A stretch of 64,000 nucleotides of DNA from Kaistia defluvii (lineage in GTDB: Bacteria > Pseudomonadota > Alphaproteobacteria > Rhizobiales > Kaistiaceae). Positions 47,960 through 57,405 of the stretch are shown here, one piece after another. The notes beneath the pieces were generated by a model that had not been told where the DNA came from, searched no databases, and was given only the letters and a program-made list of their open reading frames with translations. The position numbers and the translations under genes are program-made. The stretch is taken from positions 2,108,001-2,172,000 of the forward strand of contig NZ_JBEPSM010000001.1 in NCBI RefSeq assembly GCF_040548815.1, given 5' to 3'. Position 1 is the stretch's first letter; the number at the start of each line of letters is the position of its first letter.

Positions 47960-49834
47960 ATGTCGCTCCGGATGCACCAGCTTGTCGCCGACCTGAAGCC
48001 CTTCGAGGGGCGGTTCGGCATGACCTGGCGCGTCGCGCTGCTGTGCGCGCTCGTGGCCGCCGTCGCCATGATCTACAAGATCCCGGAACCGGCGATCGGC
48101 TGCTACCTGATCGTCTACCTGATGAAGCAGGATGCCTCGACCAACATCGTGCTGGCGATCGGTGCCACCATCCTGGTCACCGTGTTCGTCGCGCTCGTCT
48201 TCCTGCTGACGCGCTGGACGATCGAGGTGCCGTTCCTGCGGCTGGCGGTGATGGCGCTCGCCTCCTTCGCCTTCGTCTATCTCGGTTCGGTCAGCAAGCT
48301 CGGGCCGCTCGGCTCCGACATGGCGCTGGTGATTACCTTCGCGCTGACGCTGGTCAGCGGCGCGCCGCTCGGAGAGGTCGTGACGCGCGGCCTTCTCTAT
48401 GCCTGGCAGATGGTGACCATGCCGATGGCGCTGATGCTCTGCTTCAACCTGGTGCTGGGCTGGAAACCCTCCACCCTGTTGCGCACCACGGTGCGCGAGC
48501 GGATCGAGGTGGCGGGCGAGCATCTTCGCCGCAACGACGCCGAAAGCCTGGCGCGGGTGCAGGAACTGCTGCGCGAAGGCAACGCCGAGCATGACCAACG
48601 CGCCCTGCTGACCCGCATCCTGCATTACGTGCCGAGCCGGGTCACCAACATGCTGGCGCAGGCGATCGAGCAGAGCTACGCGCTGCTGCTGGCGGTCTCC
48701 GCGATGCCGGATACGGTGACGGACGAGGAACGCGGCCAGCTCGCCGCGCAGTGCGAGCGCGTCGCCGCGGCGCTCAAGGCCGAAGCCGCGATTCCCCCGC
48801 CCGACACGCCTCTGCCATCCGGCGATCCGGCGCTGCGGGAGGCCTGGGCCATGCTGCGCGACATGGCCGATCCCGAACCCGCCTGGCCGGCCATGGCGCA
48901 GGAACCGTTCTTCGCCGCCGACGCGCTCAGCAATCCGGCGCATCAGCGTTTCGCGCTGAAGACGACGCTGGCCGCGATGATCGCCTACATCGTCTATGCC
49001 GGCATCGACTGGCAGGGCATCCATACCGCCATGATCACCTGCTTCGTCGCCTCGCTCGGCACCACCGGCGAGACGGTGCACAAGCTGACGCTCCGCATCG
49101 TCGGCTGCCTGATCGGCGCGGCCATGGGCATGGCCGCAATCCTCTTCGTCATCCCCAGCCTTACCAGCGTCGGCGGGCTGATGGGGCTCGTCTTCGTGGC
49201 GATGCTGCCGGCCGCCTGGGTGTCCTCGGGCAGCGAGCGGATCTCCTATGGCGGCGTGCAGATCGGCCTCGCCTTCCTGCTCACCGTGCTGCAGGGCTTC
49301 GAGCCGAGCCTCGACATGGATTCGGCGCGCGACCGCATCGTCGGCATCCTGCTCGGCAACGTGCTCGTCTACCTGATCTTCACGCGGATCTGGCCGGTCG
49401 GCGTGGTCACGGGCGTGCGCAGCGGGCTCTCCAAAGCGCTCGCCGCCCTGTCGCGCCTGGCCGCCCTGCCGCGCGACAACCGCCGCGCCCTCGTCGACCA
49501 GGCGGCGGCTGCCACCGTCGAACTGCGGCAGGCCTCCGACCAGCTCGCCATGGCGCATTACGAGCCCGCGTCGCTGCGCCCGAGCCCGGCCGACATCCGC
49601 CGCTTCCAGACCATGATCGCCGAGGCGGAGCACCTGCCGGCGAGCCTTCTGCTGGCGCCCGCGCCCGACCCTGACGAGGCTGCCCGGCTGGCGCGGCTAT
49701 CGAAGGCGGTCGCCACGGCGACGCCGCCGGATGGATCTCACGGCCAACAAACGCTGGACGCCCCCGCCGCCCCTCGTGCTACGGCTGCGGAACGCATTTC
49801 CCGAATCGAGACGGCACTGGTGACCGAGGCATGA
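47960..49834 (+). CDS. FUSC-family inner-membrane efflux protein (MdtO-like)
   Basis: 624 residues in two halves of five to six helices each, the first at residues 25-170 and the second starting FALKTTLAAMIAYIVYAGIDWQGIHTAMITCFVASLGTTGETVHKLTLRIVGCLIGAAMG. A soluble helical domain separates them, and a cytoplasmic helical tail follows. This is the aromatic-acid exporter (AaeB/MdtO) family; E. coli MdtO is linked to puromycin and sulfonamide resistance. ATGA overlap with the next gene. Confidence 0.9.
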   Translation: MSLRMHQLVADLKPFEGRFGMTWRVALLCALVAAVAMIYKIPEPAIGCYLIVYLMKQDASTNIVLAIGATILVTVFVALVFLLTRWTIEVPFLRLAVMALASFAFVYLGSVSKLGPLGSDMALVITFALTLVSGAPLGEVVTRGLLYAWQMVTMPMALMLCFNLVLGWKPSTLLRTTVRERIEVAGEHLRRNDAESLARVQELLREGNAEHDQRALLTRILHYVPSRVTNMLAQAIEQSYALLLAVSAMPDTVTDEERGQLAAQCERVAAALKAEAAIPPPDTPLPSGDPALREAWAMLRDMADPEPAWPAMAQEPFFAADALSNPAHQRFALKTTLAAMIAYIVYAGIDWQGIHTAMITCFVASLGTTGETVHKLTLRIVGCLIGAAMGMAAILFVIPSLTSVGGLMGLVFVAMLPAAWVSSGSERISYGGVQIGLAFLLTVLQGFEPSLDMDSARDRIVGILLGNVLVYLIFTRIWPVGVVTGVRSGLSKALAALSRLAALPRDNRRALVDQAAAATVELRQASDQLAMAHYEPASLRPSPADIRRFQTMIAEAEHLPASLLLAPAPDPDEAARLARLSKAVATATPPDGSHGQQTLDAPAAPRATAAERISRIETALVTEA

Positions 49835-51387
49835 TGGCGATCCCCTCCCGACCGCGTCGACGCGCCCGCGCAGGCTTCGGCTTCGCCCTCACCACCAGCC
49901 TGCTGGCCTTGCTGGCGGGCTGCGCGCAATATGCCGAGCAATTGGCGCCCGCCTCGCCGGACGAGCCCTATCAGCAGGGCCGCAAGACGACCGTCAGCCT
50001 TCTGCCGCAGGCCCCTTCCGCGCCGTCGACCTCGCGCGATTTCGGCGTGCGCGGCAATCCCGAACTGACCGCCCTGCCCGCGGCGCCGGAAGTGCGCCCC
50101 GGCAAGGTGTACCAGCTGCCCGACCTGATCGACCTCGCCGCCCGCCACAACCCGACGACGCGCGTCGCCTGGGAACAGGCGCGCCAGGCGGCGCTGGCCG
50201 TCGGCATCGCCGAATCGACCTTCCTGCCGACCATCTCGGCCAATGTCATCGGCGGCAGCCAGCAGATCACCACGCCGATCGACGTGCTGGGCGAGCGCAA
50301 GGATATCCAGACCAATGTCAGCGGCGCGACCGCGGCGGTGGCGCTGCAATGGCTGGTGTTCGACTTCGGCCAGCGCAAGGCCGCCACCGACGTTGCCAAG
50401 CACGTGCTGGAAGCGGCGAACGTCACCTTCAACGGCGCGCACCAGCTGCTGATCTTCAACGTCACCCGCACCTATTACCAATATGGCGCGGCGCAGACGC
50501 GCACCGAGGTCGCCGGCCAGTCGCTGAGCAACAGCCGCGCCATTCTCGACGCCGCCGTCGCGCGCGAGAAGAAGGGCCTCGGCACCACGGTCGAGGTCGC
50601 GCAGGCGCGCCAGCAGGTGGCGCAGTCCGAATTGCGCCAGGTGGTGGCGTCGGGCCAGCAGCGCGACGCCTACCAAGCGCTGCTCGCCGCGATGAGCGTG
50701 TCGCCGACCCTCGACATCAAGATCGCCAATTCCGGCCGCCGCCGCCTGCCGGCCCCGTCCGACGTCTCGACCGACGAAATGGTCCGCGAGGCGCTGGCGC
50801 GCCGGCCGGACGTGCTGGCGAGCTATGCCAACATGAAGGCCGGCGAGGCGGGCATAAACGTCGCCAATGCCGATTTCCTGCCCAAGGTGTTCCTCTCCGG
50901 CGTCGCCGGCCAGGGCACCAGCGGCTTCAACACGGCCGGCCTGCCCACCATCGGCCAGCAGGGCTCCGGCGCCGGCGTGCTCGTGGGCGCCACCATGCCG
51001 ATCTATGACGGCGGCCTGCGCGCCGCCAATCTGAAGGCGGCTGAATCACGCGCCGCCGTGGCGCGCGCTACCTTCGCCAAGACGCAGGAAGAGGCCGTCC
51101 GCGAAATGGTGGTGGCGTCCAACACGCTGCGCTCGGCGCTGGCCTCCTATCGCGCGGCCAGCAAGCTGACCGACGCGGCCGCCATCACCTATGATGCGGC
51201 GCTCGACGCCTATCGCAACGGGCTCGGCACGGTCACGGCCGCGACCGTCGCCGATAGCGGCCTGCTGGACGCCCGCCAGGCCCGGGCCGACGCGCACGCC
51301 GCCTCGCTGGTCGCCGCCGCCAATCTGGCCTTCGTGCTGGGCGCCATGACGTCGCCGCGCGCGGCCGAGACGCTGTCCTACCGGTAG
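49831..51387 (+). CDS. Outer-membrane efflux channel (MdtP/NodT-type TolC family)
   Basis: 518 residues. Signal and lipobox SLLALLAGCAQ, then VYQLPDLIDLAARHNPTTRVAWEQARQAALAVGIAESTFLPTISANV, a standard outer-membrane-factor repeat, and the second repeat LARRPDVLASYANMKAGEAGINVANADFLPKVFLSG. Forms a trimeric exit duct for the MdtN/MdtO pair. Last gene of the ytcA-mdtNOP-like operon. Confidence 0.92.
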   Translation: MMAIPSRPRRRARAGFGFALTTSLLALLAGCAQYAEQLAPASPDEPYQQGRKTTVSLLPQAPSAPSTSRDFGVRGNPELTALPAAPEVRPGKVYQLPDLIDLAARHNPTTRVAWEQARQAALAVGIAESTFLPTISANVIGGSQQITTPIDVLGERKDIQTNVSGATAAVALQWLVFDFGQRKAATDVAKHVLEAANVTFNGAHQLLIFNVTRTYYQYGAAQTRTEVAGQSLSNSRAILDAAVAREKKGLGTTVEVAQARQQVAQSELRQVVASGQQRDAYQALLAAMSVSPTLDIKIANSGRRRLPAPSDVSTDEMVREALARRPDVLASYANMKAGEAGINVANADFLPKVFLSGVAGQGTSGFNTAGLPTIGQQGSGAGVLVGATMPIYDGGLRAANLKAAESRAAVARATFAKTQEEAVREMVVASNTLRSALASYRAASKLTDAAAITYDAALDAYRNGLGTVTAATVADSGLLDARQARADAHAASLVAAANLAFVLGAMTSPRAAETLSYR

Positions 51388-51419
51388 ACGCGGCGCAGGA
51401 AGCCAGCCCCCTCACCCTG

Positions 51420-51446
51420 CCCTCTCCCGCAAGCGGGCGAGGGTTT
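51420..51446 (+). terminator. Hairpin after mdtP-like gene
   Basis: CCCTC-T-CCCGC AA GCGGG-C-GAGGG (51420-51443) followed by TTTC. A plausible weak terminator for the efflux operon. Confidence 0.5.
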
Positions 51447-51516
51447 CGGCCGGCAATCGTCATCGACGGTGAGCGAAGCGTGGACAGGGCGATTTCCTCG
51501 CCAGCGCGCGAAGCAT

Positions 51517-51615
51517 CGCCCCGGCGGAGGCCGGGGCCCATAAACACCGGCTGACAAGACCGTGGCTCATCTCCCCGGCCACCGGATATGGATCCCGGCC
51601 TCCGCCGGGATGACG
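51517..51615. repeat. Facing pair of palindromic elements, family A second locus
   Basis: Unit 1 (51517-51542, reversed) reads TATGG + GCCCCGGC-CTCC-GCCGGGGC; unit 2 (51587-51615) reads TATGG + ATCCCGGC-CTCC-GCCGGGAT + GACGA. They face each other 44 bp apart. The outermost two stem pairs differ (GC/GC against AT/AT) yet stay paired. Same family as the element at 25372-25486. Lies between the converging mdtP-like and AspT-like genes. Confidence 0.78.
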
Positions 51616-51627
51616 ACCGAGGGAAAC

Positions 51628-53319
51628 CTACCGCGCCAGCAGCACGATGAGAATTCCGCCGATGGTGAGCAGCGTGTTCGACACGGCGCAGCTGACGGTG
51701 AAGCCGAGCGCCGGCGTCTGGCTCTTGGCGCGCGCCGTCAGCATGCCGAGGGACGCGGTCGAGGCGCGCGCCCCGGCGACGCAGCCGAGCAGGATCGCGT
51801 CGTCGAAGCGGAAGACGTACCGGCCGATATAGAGGGCCAGGATCAGCGGCACGCTCGTCACCACCATGCCCCAGAGGAACAGGCTGAAGCCCAGCTCCTG
51901 CACGCCGGCGACGAAGCTGGGGCCGGAGGACAGGCCGACCACGGCGATGAACATGTTGAGGCCGAGCGCATTCATCAGCCAGTTGGCCGCCGGCGGTACC
52001 CGGCCGAAGGTCGGATGGACCGAACGCAGCCAACCGAGCGCGATGCCGGCCAGCAGGACGCCGCCGGAGGACGACAGCGTGACCGGCACCGAGCCCATCC
52101 GCAGCACGATGGAGCCGAGGATGGCGCCGATGACGATCGCCGCCGCGACCAGCGCAATGTCGGTCTCCTCCGTGGCGCGATCGGCGCGCCCGAAGGCCGC
52201 CAGAACCCGCGAGATATCCTGCGGCCGGCCGACCACGGTGACGACGTCGCCCCGATGCAACGTCGTCGCCGGCAGCACCGGAATATCGATGCCGGTGGCG
52301 CCGCGACGAATGCGACGCAGGAAGATGCCACGCGTGACGGGCAACTTGGCCAGTTCGGCAAGCGTCTGGCCATTCACCTTGCGGTTGGTGATCAGCATTT
52401 CCGTACCCTCGACGGGCACATTGAGCAGCTCGGCGTCCTCGACCTCCACGAGTCCTGGACCGGCGAGCTGCATCAGGACCGCGCGATTGCCGGCGACCGC
52501 CACCACGTCGCCGACCCGCAGCGTCATCTCCGCCGTGGCATCGACGATCTGCGTATCGCGCCGGATCCGCTCGATGAACAATTGCGCCAGGCCGTGCCCC
52601 GCCTCGATCTCGGACGCGCTCTTGCCGATCCAGTCGGAGCCATCGCCGATGCGGTAGGCGCGCACGATGTGCAGGTGCCAGGCACGCAGGCCGTCGCCGG
52701 ACTGGCCGTGCCCGCCCATCTTCCGCTCATAGGCCCGGCAGGCCGCCACAAGGTCGATGCCGAGCAGCTTGGGCCCGACGACGCAGATGATCATGGTCGC
52801 GCCGATGGTGCCGAAAATGTAGGTCATGGCGAAGGCCGTCGGCACCGCATTGACCAGCCGGGTGGTCTCGCCGGCGGCAAGGCCGAGCTGTTCGATCGCG
52901 TCGACCGAAAGCGCCAGCGCCGACGAGATCGTCGATGCGCCGGCAAACAATCCCGCGGTCGAGCCGATGTCATAGCCGGCGATGCGGCCCGCCACCCAGG
53001 CCGTGCCCAGGCAGAGCGCGCAGATGAGGATCGAGAACAGCGCCTGCGGCAGGCCGTTCTTGGCGATGCCCTGTACGAACTGGGGGCCGACGCCATAGCC
53101 GATGGCGAACAGGAACAGCAGGAAGAAGATGGCCCGCACGTCGTTCGAGACCGTGATACCGAGCTGTCCGACGACGAGCGCGGTCAGCAGCGTTCCCGTC
53201 ACCGCGCCGAGGCCGACGCCCTTGAAGGACAGCTTTCCGATATAGGCGCCGATGGAGAGACACAGGAACACGGCGATCTCGGGGTTCGCCCGCAGCGTGT
53301 CGACCAACCATTTCCACAT
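51628..53319 (-). CDS. AspT/YidE/YbjL-family transporter
   Basis: 563 residues. First membrane block (IAVFLCLSIGAYIGKLSFKGVGLGAVTGTLLTALVVGQLG, FAIGYGVGPQFVQGI, STAGLFAGASTISSALALS), two central TrkA-C-like domains (one ending VGDVVAVAGNR, the next LHRGDVVTVVGRPQDI), then a second membrane block repeating the motif (LSSGPSFVAGVQELG, GCVAGARASTASLGM). This is the aspartate:alanine exchanger family; the substrate here is unknown. The start at 53319 (MWKWLVDTLRANPE) is the conserved N-terminus; the longer frame to 53643 is not. Confidence 0.9.
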   Translation of the reverse strand: MWKWLVDTLRANPEIAVFLCLSIGAYIGKLSFKGVGLGAVTGTLLTALVVGQLGITVSNDVRAIFFLLFLFAIGYGVGPQFVQGIAKNGLPQALFSILICALCLGTAWVAGRIAGYDIGSTAGLFAGASTISSALALSVDAIEQLGLAAGETTRLVNAVPTAFAMTYIFGTIGATMIICVVGPKLLGIDLVAACRAYERKMGGHGQSGDGLRAWHLHIVRAYRIGDGSDWIGKSASEIEAGHGLAQLFIERIRRDTQIVDATAEMTLRVGDVVAVAGNRAVLMQLAGPGLVEVEDAELLNVPVEGTEMLITNRKVNGQTLAELAKLPVTRGIFLRRIRRGATGIDIPVLPATTLHRGDVVTVVGRPQDISRVLAAFGRADRATEETDIALVAAAIVIGAILGSIVLRMGSVPVTLSSSGGVLLAGIALGWLRSVHPTFGRVPPAANWLMNALGLNMFIAVVGLSSGPSFVAGVQELGFSLFLWGMVVTSVPLILALYIGRYVFRFDDAILLGCVAGARASTASLGMLTARAKSQTPALGFTVSCAVSNTLLTIGGILIVLLAR

Positions 53320-54159
53320 GTCTTTCAATCTCGGCTCTTCGGCCGCGGGAAAAGGAAGGCTTGCCCGCGGGTTTGATGGGTGGCGATCATCCCCGGACGA
53401 CCGCGTCTCGCGCAAGACAGCGCCGAAGCAGCGCGACGGCGACAGGCGATCGTCTTCCGACCGCCTCGTCTCAAAGGCTACCAGATCATCACAGGGCCAT
53501 GGAATCGGGATGATGGTGATGAATTCGCGCCGGCCTCTCGTCGCGGACCAAAGCGAGGTCGTCCCGGCGGGCGGGAAAGCGGACGACGGTTCAAATCCCG
53601 GCCTGCAACTCGTGCTTGCCGCGCCGATGGAATATTGCAGCAACGGCGGGCGACATCATTTCCAGCAAGCGCAACGCACGAAATCGCCAATCCAATATTC
53701 GAAAGTTTTACCTTCCAAACTATTTATACTTCGGATTTTGAACCAACATGCACAATATCATGGCAACTTGCGGTTGGCAACCGATCGACCAATCTGTTGA
53801 GCCGTCGGCGGAGCGGCGTCTATAGTCCCAAAACGGCAGTTCTACGACATAGTCTTGTCGTGTGACCTGCTCTCATATAGCTTCGATGCAGGCGATGCGG
53901 CGGAGGGCTTAGCAAGGGGATCGCCTGCGCCGTCGGATACTCGGGAGATGCGCCTGGCGAATCGCCCTTTTCGGCGAAACGGGGAGCGCAGAAAAGACCA
54001 CGCGGCGGCCAGGATTCGATAGCCGCGCGGCAGGTCTCCTGGACAATCTCCCAAAAAACCGTTCGGCCGCCATCGACTTTCACAAAGCTGGAGCGATATG
54101 CCAAGGCATAGATCGATGTCAGCCAGTGTAGATCAGCTTCAACAAGTTCGGAGACGACG
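53320..54159. other. 840-base non-coding region upstream of the urease operon
   Basis: No credible gene. A hairpin CCGCGGG/CCCGCGG (53343-53370) lies in the leader of the AspT-like gene. 53670-53870 is clearly AT-richer than the rest of the window. TGGCAAC occurs twice, 15 bases apart, near 53761-53782, with a GGTTGGCAACC near-palindrome. I found no sigma-54 or NtrC consensus. The urease promoter should be here but I cannot place it. A T-loop-like GGTTCAAATCC near 53588 has no tRNA around it. Confidence 0.4.
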
Positions 54160-54462
54160 ATGCATTTGACACCGCGGGAGTTTGACAAACTTATCATCCA
54201 CACGATGGCGGATGTCGCGCTCAAGCGTAAGGCCAAGGGCCTGAAGCTTAACCATCCCGAGACGGTCGCCGTACTCTGCCAGTACGTGCTGGAAGGCGCG
54301 CGCGAAGGCAAGTCGGTGGAAGAAGTCATGGATGGCGCCCGTCATGTCCTCACGGTCAATGACGTGATGGACGAAGTCCCCGCCATGCTCGGCATGATCC
54401 AGGTGGAAGCCGTGTTTACCGACGGCAGCCGCCTCGTCAGCTTGCACAGCCCAATCGTCTGA
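54160..54462 (+). CDS. ureA: Urease subunit gamma
   Basis: 100 residues, the smallest urease subunit: [56 protein letters not shown] followed by [32 protein letters not shown] separate gene rather than fused to beta, as in Klebsiella, Yersinia and Brucella. GGAG lies 7 bases before the ATG. First gene of ureABCEFGD. Confidence 0.97.
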   Translation: MHLTPREFDKLIIHTMADVALKRKAKGLKLNHPETVAVLCQYVLEGAREGKSVEEVMDGARHVLTVNDVMDEVPAMLGMIQVEAVFTDGSRLVSLHSPIV

Positions 54463-54499
54463 CCGGCTCCGGGCCGACTAAACGCTTCAGGAGGTTGCC

Positions 54500-54985
54500 T
54501 TGGCCAATAAATCGACACCCGCGCCCGCCAGCGCATCGAAGCCCGCGGACGCAGCTGCGACCAAACCGGCTCCGACGGCACCGGGGGGCTATGTCGTCGC
54601 TCCCGGCTTCATCGAGCTCAATCCGGGTCGCCCGAGGACCACGGTGACCGTGCGCAACACCGGCGACCGCCCGGTGCAGATCGGGTCGCATTTCCATTTC
54701 TTCGAGGTGAACCGCTATCTCGAATTCGACCGCGCCGCCGCCTTCGGCCAGCGCCTCGATATCCCCGCGAACACCGCCGTCCGCTTCGAGCCGGGTGACG
54801 AGAAGGACGTGACGCTGGTCCCCTATGGCGGCAAGCAGTTCGTCTACGGATTCAACAACCTGGTGGATGGCTGGACCGGCGACGGCCCGACGCCCGACTA
54901 CAGGCCCAACAAGAAGCATTCGATCGCGAAGGCCGAGGAACTCGGCTTCAAGTCCCGGGCGCAGAAGACCAAGCCCGCGAAGTGA
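54500..54985 (+). CDS. ureB: Urease subunit beta
   Basis: 161 residues from a TTG at 54500 with a strong AGGAGG site 6 bases upstream. The core is [84 protein letters not shown] ~30-residue Lys/Pro/Ala-rich N-terminal extension and a ~35-residue basic tail make it longer than typical UreB (about 100-105). Extended beta subunits occur in the Yersinia-type ureases. Confidence 0.96.
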   Translation: MANKSTPAPASASKPADAAATKPAPTAPGGYVVAPGFIELNPGRPRTTVTVRNTGDRPVQIGSHFHFFEVNRYLEFDRAAAFGQRLDIPANTAVRFEPGDEKDVTLVPYGGKQFVYGFNNLVDGWTGDGPTPDYRPNKKHSIAKAEELGFKSRAQKTKPAK

Positions 54986-55025
54986 TCCCTCGTCCTTCCC
55001 ATCCAGTTTCCAAAGGTACGGCGTC

Positions 55026-56747
55026 ATGACCAAGATGTCCCGTCAGCAATATGCTGATCTCTACGGTCCCACCGTCGGTGACAAGATCCGGCTCGGCAAT
55101 ACCGACCTCTATGTTGAGATCGAACAGGATCTGCGCGCCGTCTACGGCGATGAGCTTCAATATGGCGGCGGCAAGACGCTGCGCGACGGCATGGGTTCGG
55201 AGAACCAGCTGACGCAGGAAGCCGGCTGCCTCGATCTCGTCATCACCAACGTCACGGTGCTCGAGCCGACGCTCGGCGTCGTCAAGGCCGATGTCGGCAT
55301 CCGCAACGGCCGCATCGTCGGCCTCGGCAAGGCCGGCAACCCGTCGACCATGGACGGCGTCACGCCGGGCCTGGTCACGGGCGCCTCGACCGACGCGATT
55401 TCCGGCGAGCACCTGATCCTGACCGCCGGCGGCATGGACACCCACGTCCATTACATCTCGCCGCAGCAGGTCTATGCCGCGCTTTCGAACGGCATCACCA
55501 CCATCTGGGGCGGCGGCATCGGCCCCGTCGACGGCAGCAACGGCGTCACGACCACCAATGGTCCGTGGAACCTGGAAATGATGCTGCGCTCGATCGAGGG
55601 GCTGCCGATCAATGTCGGCCTGCTCGGCAAGGGCAACTCGACGGGCAAGGGCCCGATGATCGAGCAGCTGCATGGCGGCGCAGCCGGCTTCAAGGTGCAC
55701 GAGGACTACGGCGCGACGCCGTCGGCGATCCGTGCCTGCCTTTCGGTCGCCGACGAGTATGACGTCTCGGTTGCCGTCCACACCGACACGCTGAACGAAT
55801 CCGGCTATGTCGAGGACACGATCGCCGCCTTTGACGGCCGCACCATCCACACCTTCCACAGCGAGGGCGCCGGCGGCGGCCATGCTCCCGACCTTCTCAA
55901 GGTCGTCGGCCAGGGCAACGTGCTGCCGAGCTCGACCAACCCGACCCTGCCATGCGGCAAGAACTCGGTCGCCGAGCTCTTCGACATGATCATGGTCTGC
56001 CACAACCTCAATCCGAAGATCCCCTCCGACGTCGCCTTCGCCGAGAGCCGCGTGCGCTCGGAGACGATCGTCGCGGAGAGCGTGCTGCACGATCTCGGCG
56101 CCATCTCGATGATCGGCTCCGACTCGCAGGCCATGGGCCGCATCGGCGAGAACTTCCTGCGCGCCCTGCAGACCGCAGACGCGATGAAGAAGGCCCGCGG
56201 CCAGCTGGACGAGGATGCCCCGGACAACGACAACTTCCGCGTCCTGCGCTACCTCGCCAAGGTCACGATCAATCCCTGCCTCACCTCGGGCCTTGCGCAC
56301 GAGATCGGCTCGATCGCGCCGGGCAAGTTCGCCGACCTGGTGCTGTGGGAGCCGGCCTTCTTCGGCGCCAAGCCGAAGATGGTGCTGAAGGGCGGCTTCG
56401 TCGCCTGGGCCAATATGGGCGACCCCAACGCCTCGCTGCCGACGCCGCAGCCGATGTATTACCGCCCGATGTTCGGCGCCTTCGGCACCGCGATGCAGAA
56501 GAGCTCGATCACCTTCGTCTCGCGCGCCGCGTATGACGACAAGATCGGCGAGAAGCTCGGCCTGCAGCGCATGATCAGCCCGGTTGGCGGCACGCGCACG
56601 CTCGGCAAGCAGCACATGGTCCGCAACGACTATTTGCCGAACATCGACGTCAATCCGGAGACCTTCGCGGTCACCATCGACGGCAAGCATGTGACCGTCG
56701 AGCCGCCGACGAGCATTTCGCTCAACCAGCTCTATTTCTTCAGTTGA
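55026..56747 (+). CDS. ureC: Urease subunit alpha (catalytic)
   Basis: 573 residues. Nickel ligands are His140 and His142 (GMDTHVHY), carbamylated Lys223 (GFKVHEDYG), His252 (AVHTDT), His278 (TFHSEG) and Asp366 (SDSQAMGR). The mobile flap reads Met-Val-Cys325-His326-Asn327, keeping the catalytic Cys and His but with Asn where Klebsiella and Helicobacter have a second His. Hydrolyses urea to ammonia and carbamate. The ATG at 55026 has the conserved start [22 protein letters not shown]. Confidence 0.97.
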   Translation: MTKMSRQQYADLYGPTVGDKIRLGNTDLYVEIEQDLRAVYGDELQYGGGKTLRDGMGSENQLTQEAGCLDLVITNVTVLEPTLGVVKADVGIRNGRIVGLGKAGNPSTMDGVTPGLVTGASTDAISGEHLILTAGGMDTHVHYISPQQVYAALSNGITTIWGGGIGPVDGSNGVTTTNGPWNLEMMLRSIEGLPINVGLLGKGNSTGKGPMIEQLHGGAAGFKVHEDYGATPSAIRACLSVADEYDVSVAVHTDTLNESGYVEDTIAAFDGRTIHTFHSEGAGGGHAPDLLKVVGQGNVLPSSTNPTLPCGKNSVAELFDMIMVCHNLNPKIPSDVAFAESRVRSETIVAESVLHDLGAISMIGSDSQAMGRIGENFLRALQTADAMKKARGQLDEDAPDNDNFRVLRYLAKVTINPCLTSGLAHEIGSIAPGKFADLVLWEPAFFGAKPKMVLKGGFVAWANMGDPNASLPTPQPMYYRPMFGAFGTAMQKSSITFVSRAAYDDKIGEKLGLQRMISPVGGTRTLGKQHMVRNDYLPNIDVNPETFAVTIDGKHVTVEPPTSISLNQLYFFS

Positions 56748-56778
56748 TCGCCTGCATTCCCATGCAGCAGAGGCACGC

Positions 56779-57405
56779 ATGATACTTATCGAAAGCACGC
56801 TTGGTAACGTTCGGGATCCGGAATGGGCCAAGTCCCTCGACGGGGCGACCATCGACTGGCTCGAACTGGACCAGTGGGAGGCCCAGAAGAGCCGGCTCCG
56901 CAAGGCGACGCTCGGCGATGTCGAGCTGGCCCTTTCGCTCGATCGCAACTCGCACCTGCATGATGGCGACGTCCTGATCTGGGACGAAGCCAAGCGGGCG
57001 GCCGTCGTCGCCCGCATCACCCTGCGCGAAGTGATGATCATCGACCTGCAGGAAGTCGTCGGCGAGCAGGTCGAGAAGATGGTGCAGACCCTGTTCGAGC
57101 TTGGCCATGCACTGGGCAACCAGCATTGGCCGGCCGTCGTCAAGGGAACCAAGGTCTACGTGCCGCTCACCGTCGACAAGAAGGTGATGAACTCGGTGAT
57201 GAAGACGCACGCCCTGCCGGGCGTCCGTCACGAGTTCATGCCCGGCTCGGAGGTTATCCCCTACCTGGCGCCGCATGAATCGCGCCGCCTGTTCGGGGGC
57301 GCCAGCGACACGCCGCATTCGCATCACAATGCTTCGAAGGACGCCCATGGTCATGGACATTCGCATGGCCACGGCCATTCCCATGACCACGATCATGACC
57401 ACTGA
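56779..57405 (+). CDS. ureE: Urease accessory protein UreE, nickel chaperone
   Basis: 208 residues. N-terminal peptide-binding domain, then the C-terminal nickel domain (VVGEQVEKMVQTLFELGHALGNQHWPAVVKGTKVYVPLTVDKKVM), and a His/Asp-rich tail of about 25 residues (HGHGHSHGHGHSHDHDHDH) that should bind several nickel ions. It delivers nickel to the UreDFG-apo-urease complex. The end of the tail overlaps the ureF start by 11 bases. Confidence 0.95.
   Translation: MILIESTLGNVRDPEWAKSLDGATIDWLELDQWEAQKSRLRKATLGDVELALSLDRNSHLHDGDVLIWDEAKRAAVVARITLREVMIIDLQEVVGEQVEKMVQTLFELGHALGNQHWPAVVKGTKVYVPLTVDKKVMNSVMKTHALPGVRHEFMPGSEVIPYLAPHESRRLFGGASDTPHSHHNASKDAHGHGHSHGHGHSHDHDHDH

Noticed and set aside
53570..53620. 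GGTTCAAATCC resembling a tRNA T-loop
   Set aside because: No matching T-stem, anticodon arm or acceptor stem can be formed around it on either strand.
53740..53800. Possible sigma-54 promoter at TGGCAACTTGC
   Set aside because: The GG and GC elements do not have the required spacing and the flanks do not match the TGGCAC-N5-TTGC consensus.
54948..57152. 734-codon antisense open frame over ureC/ureE
   Set aside because: Lies opposite highly conserved urease genes; composition (Arg/Ala/Asp/Val) is typical of shadow frames.
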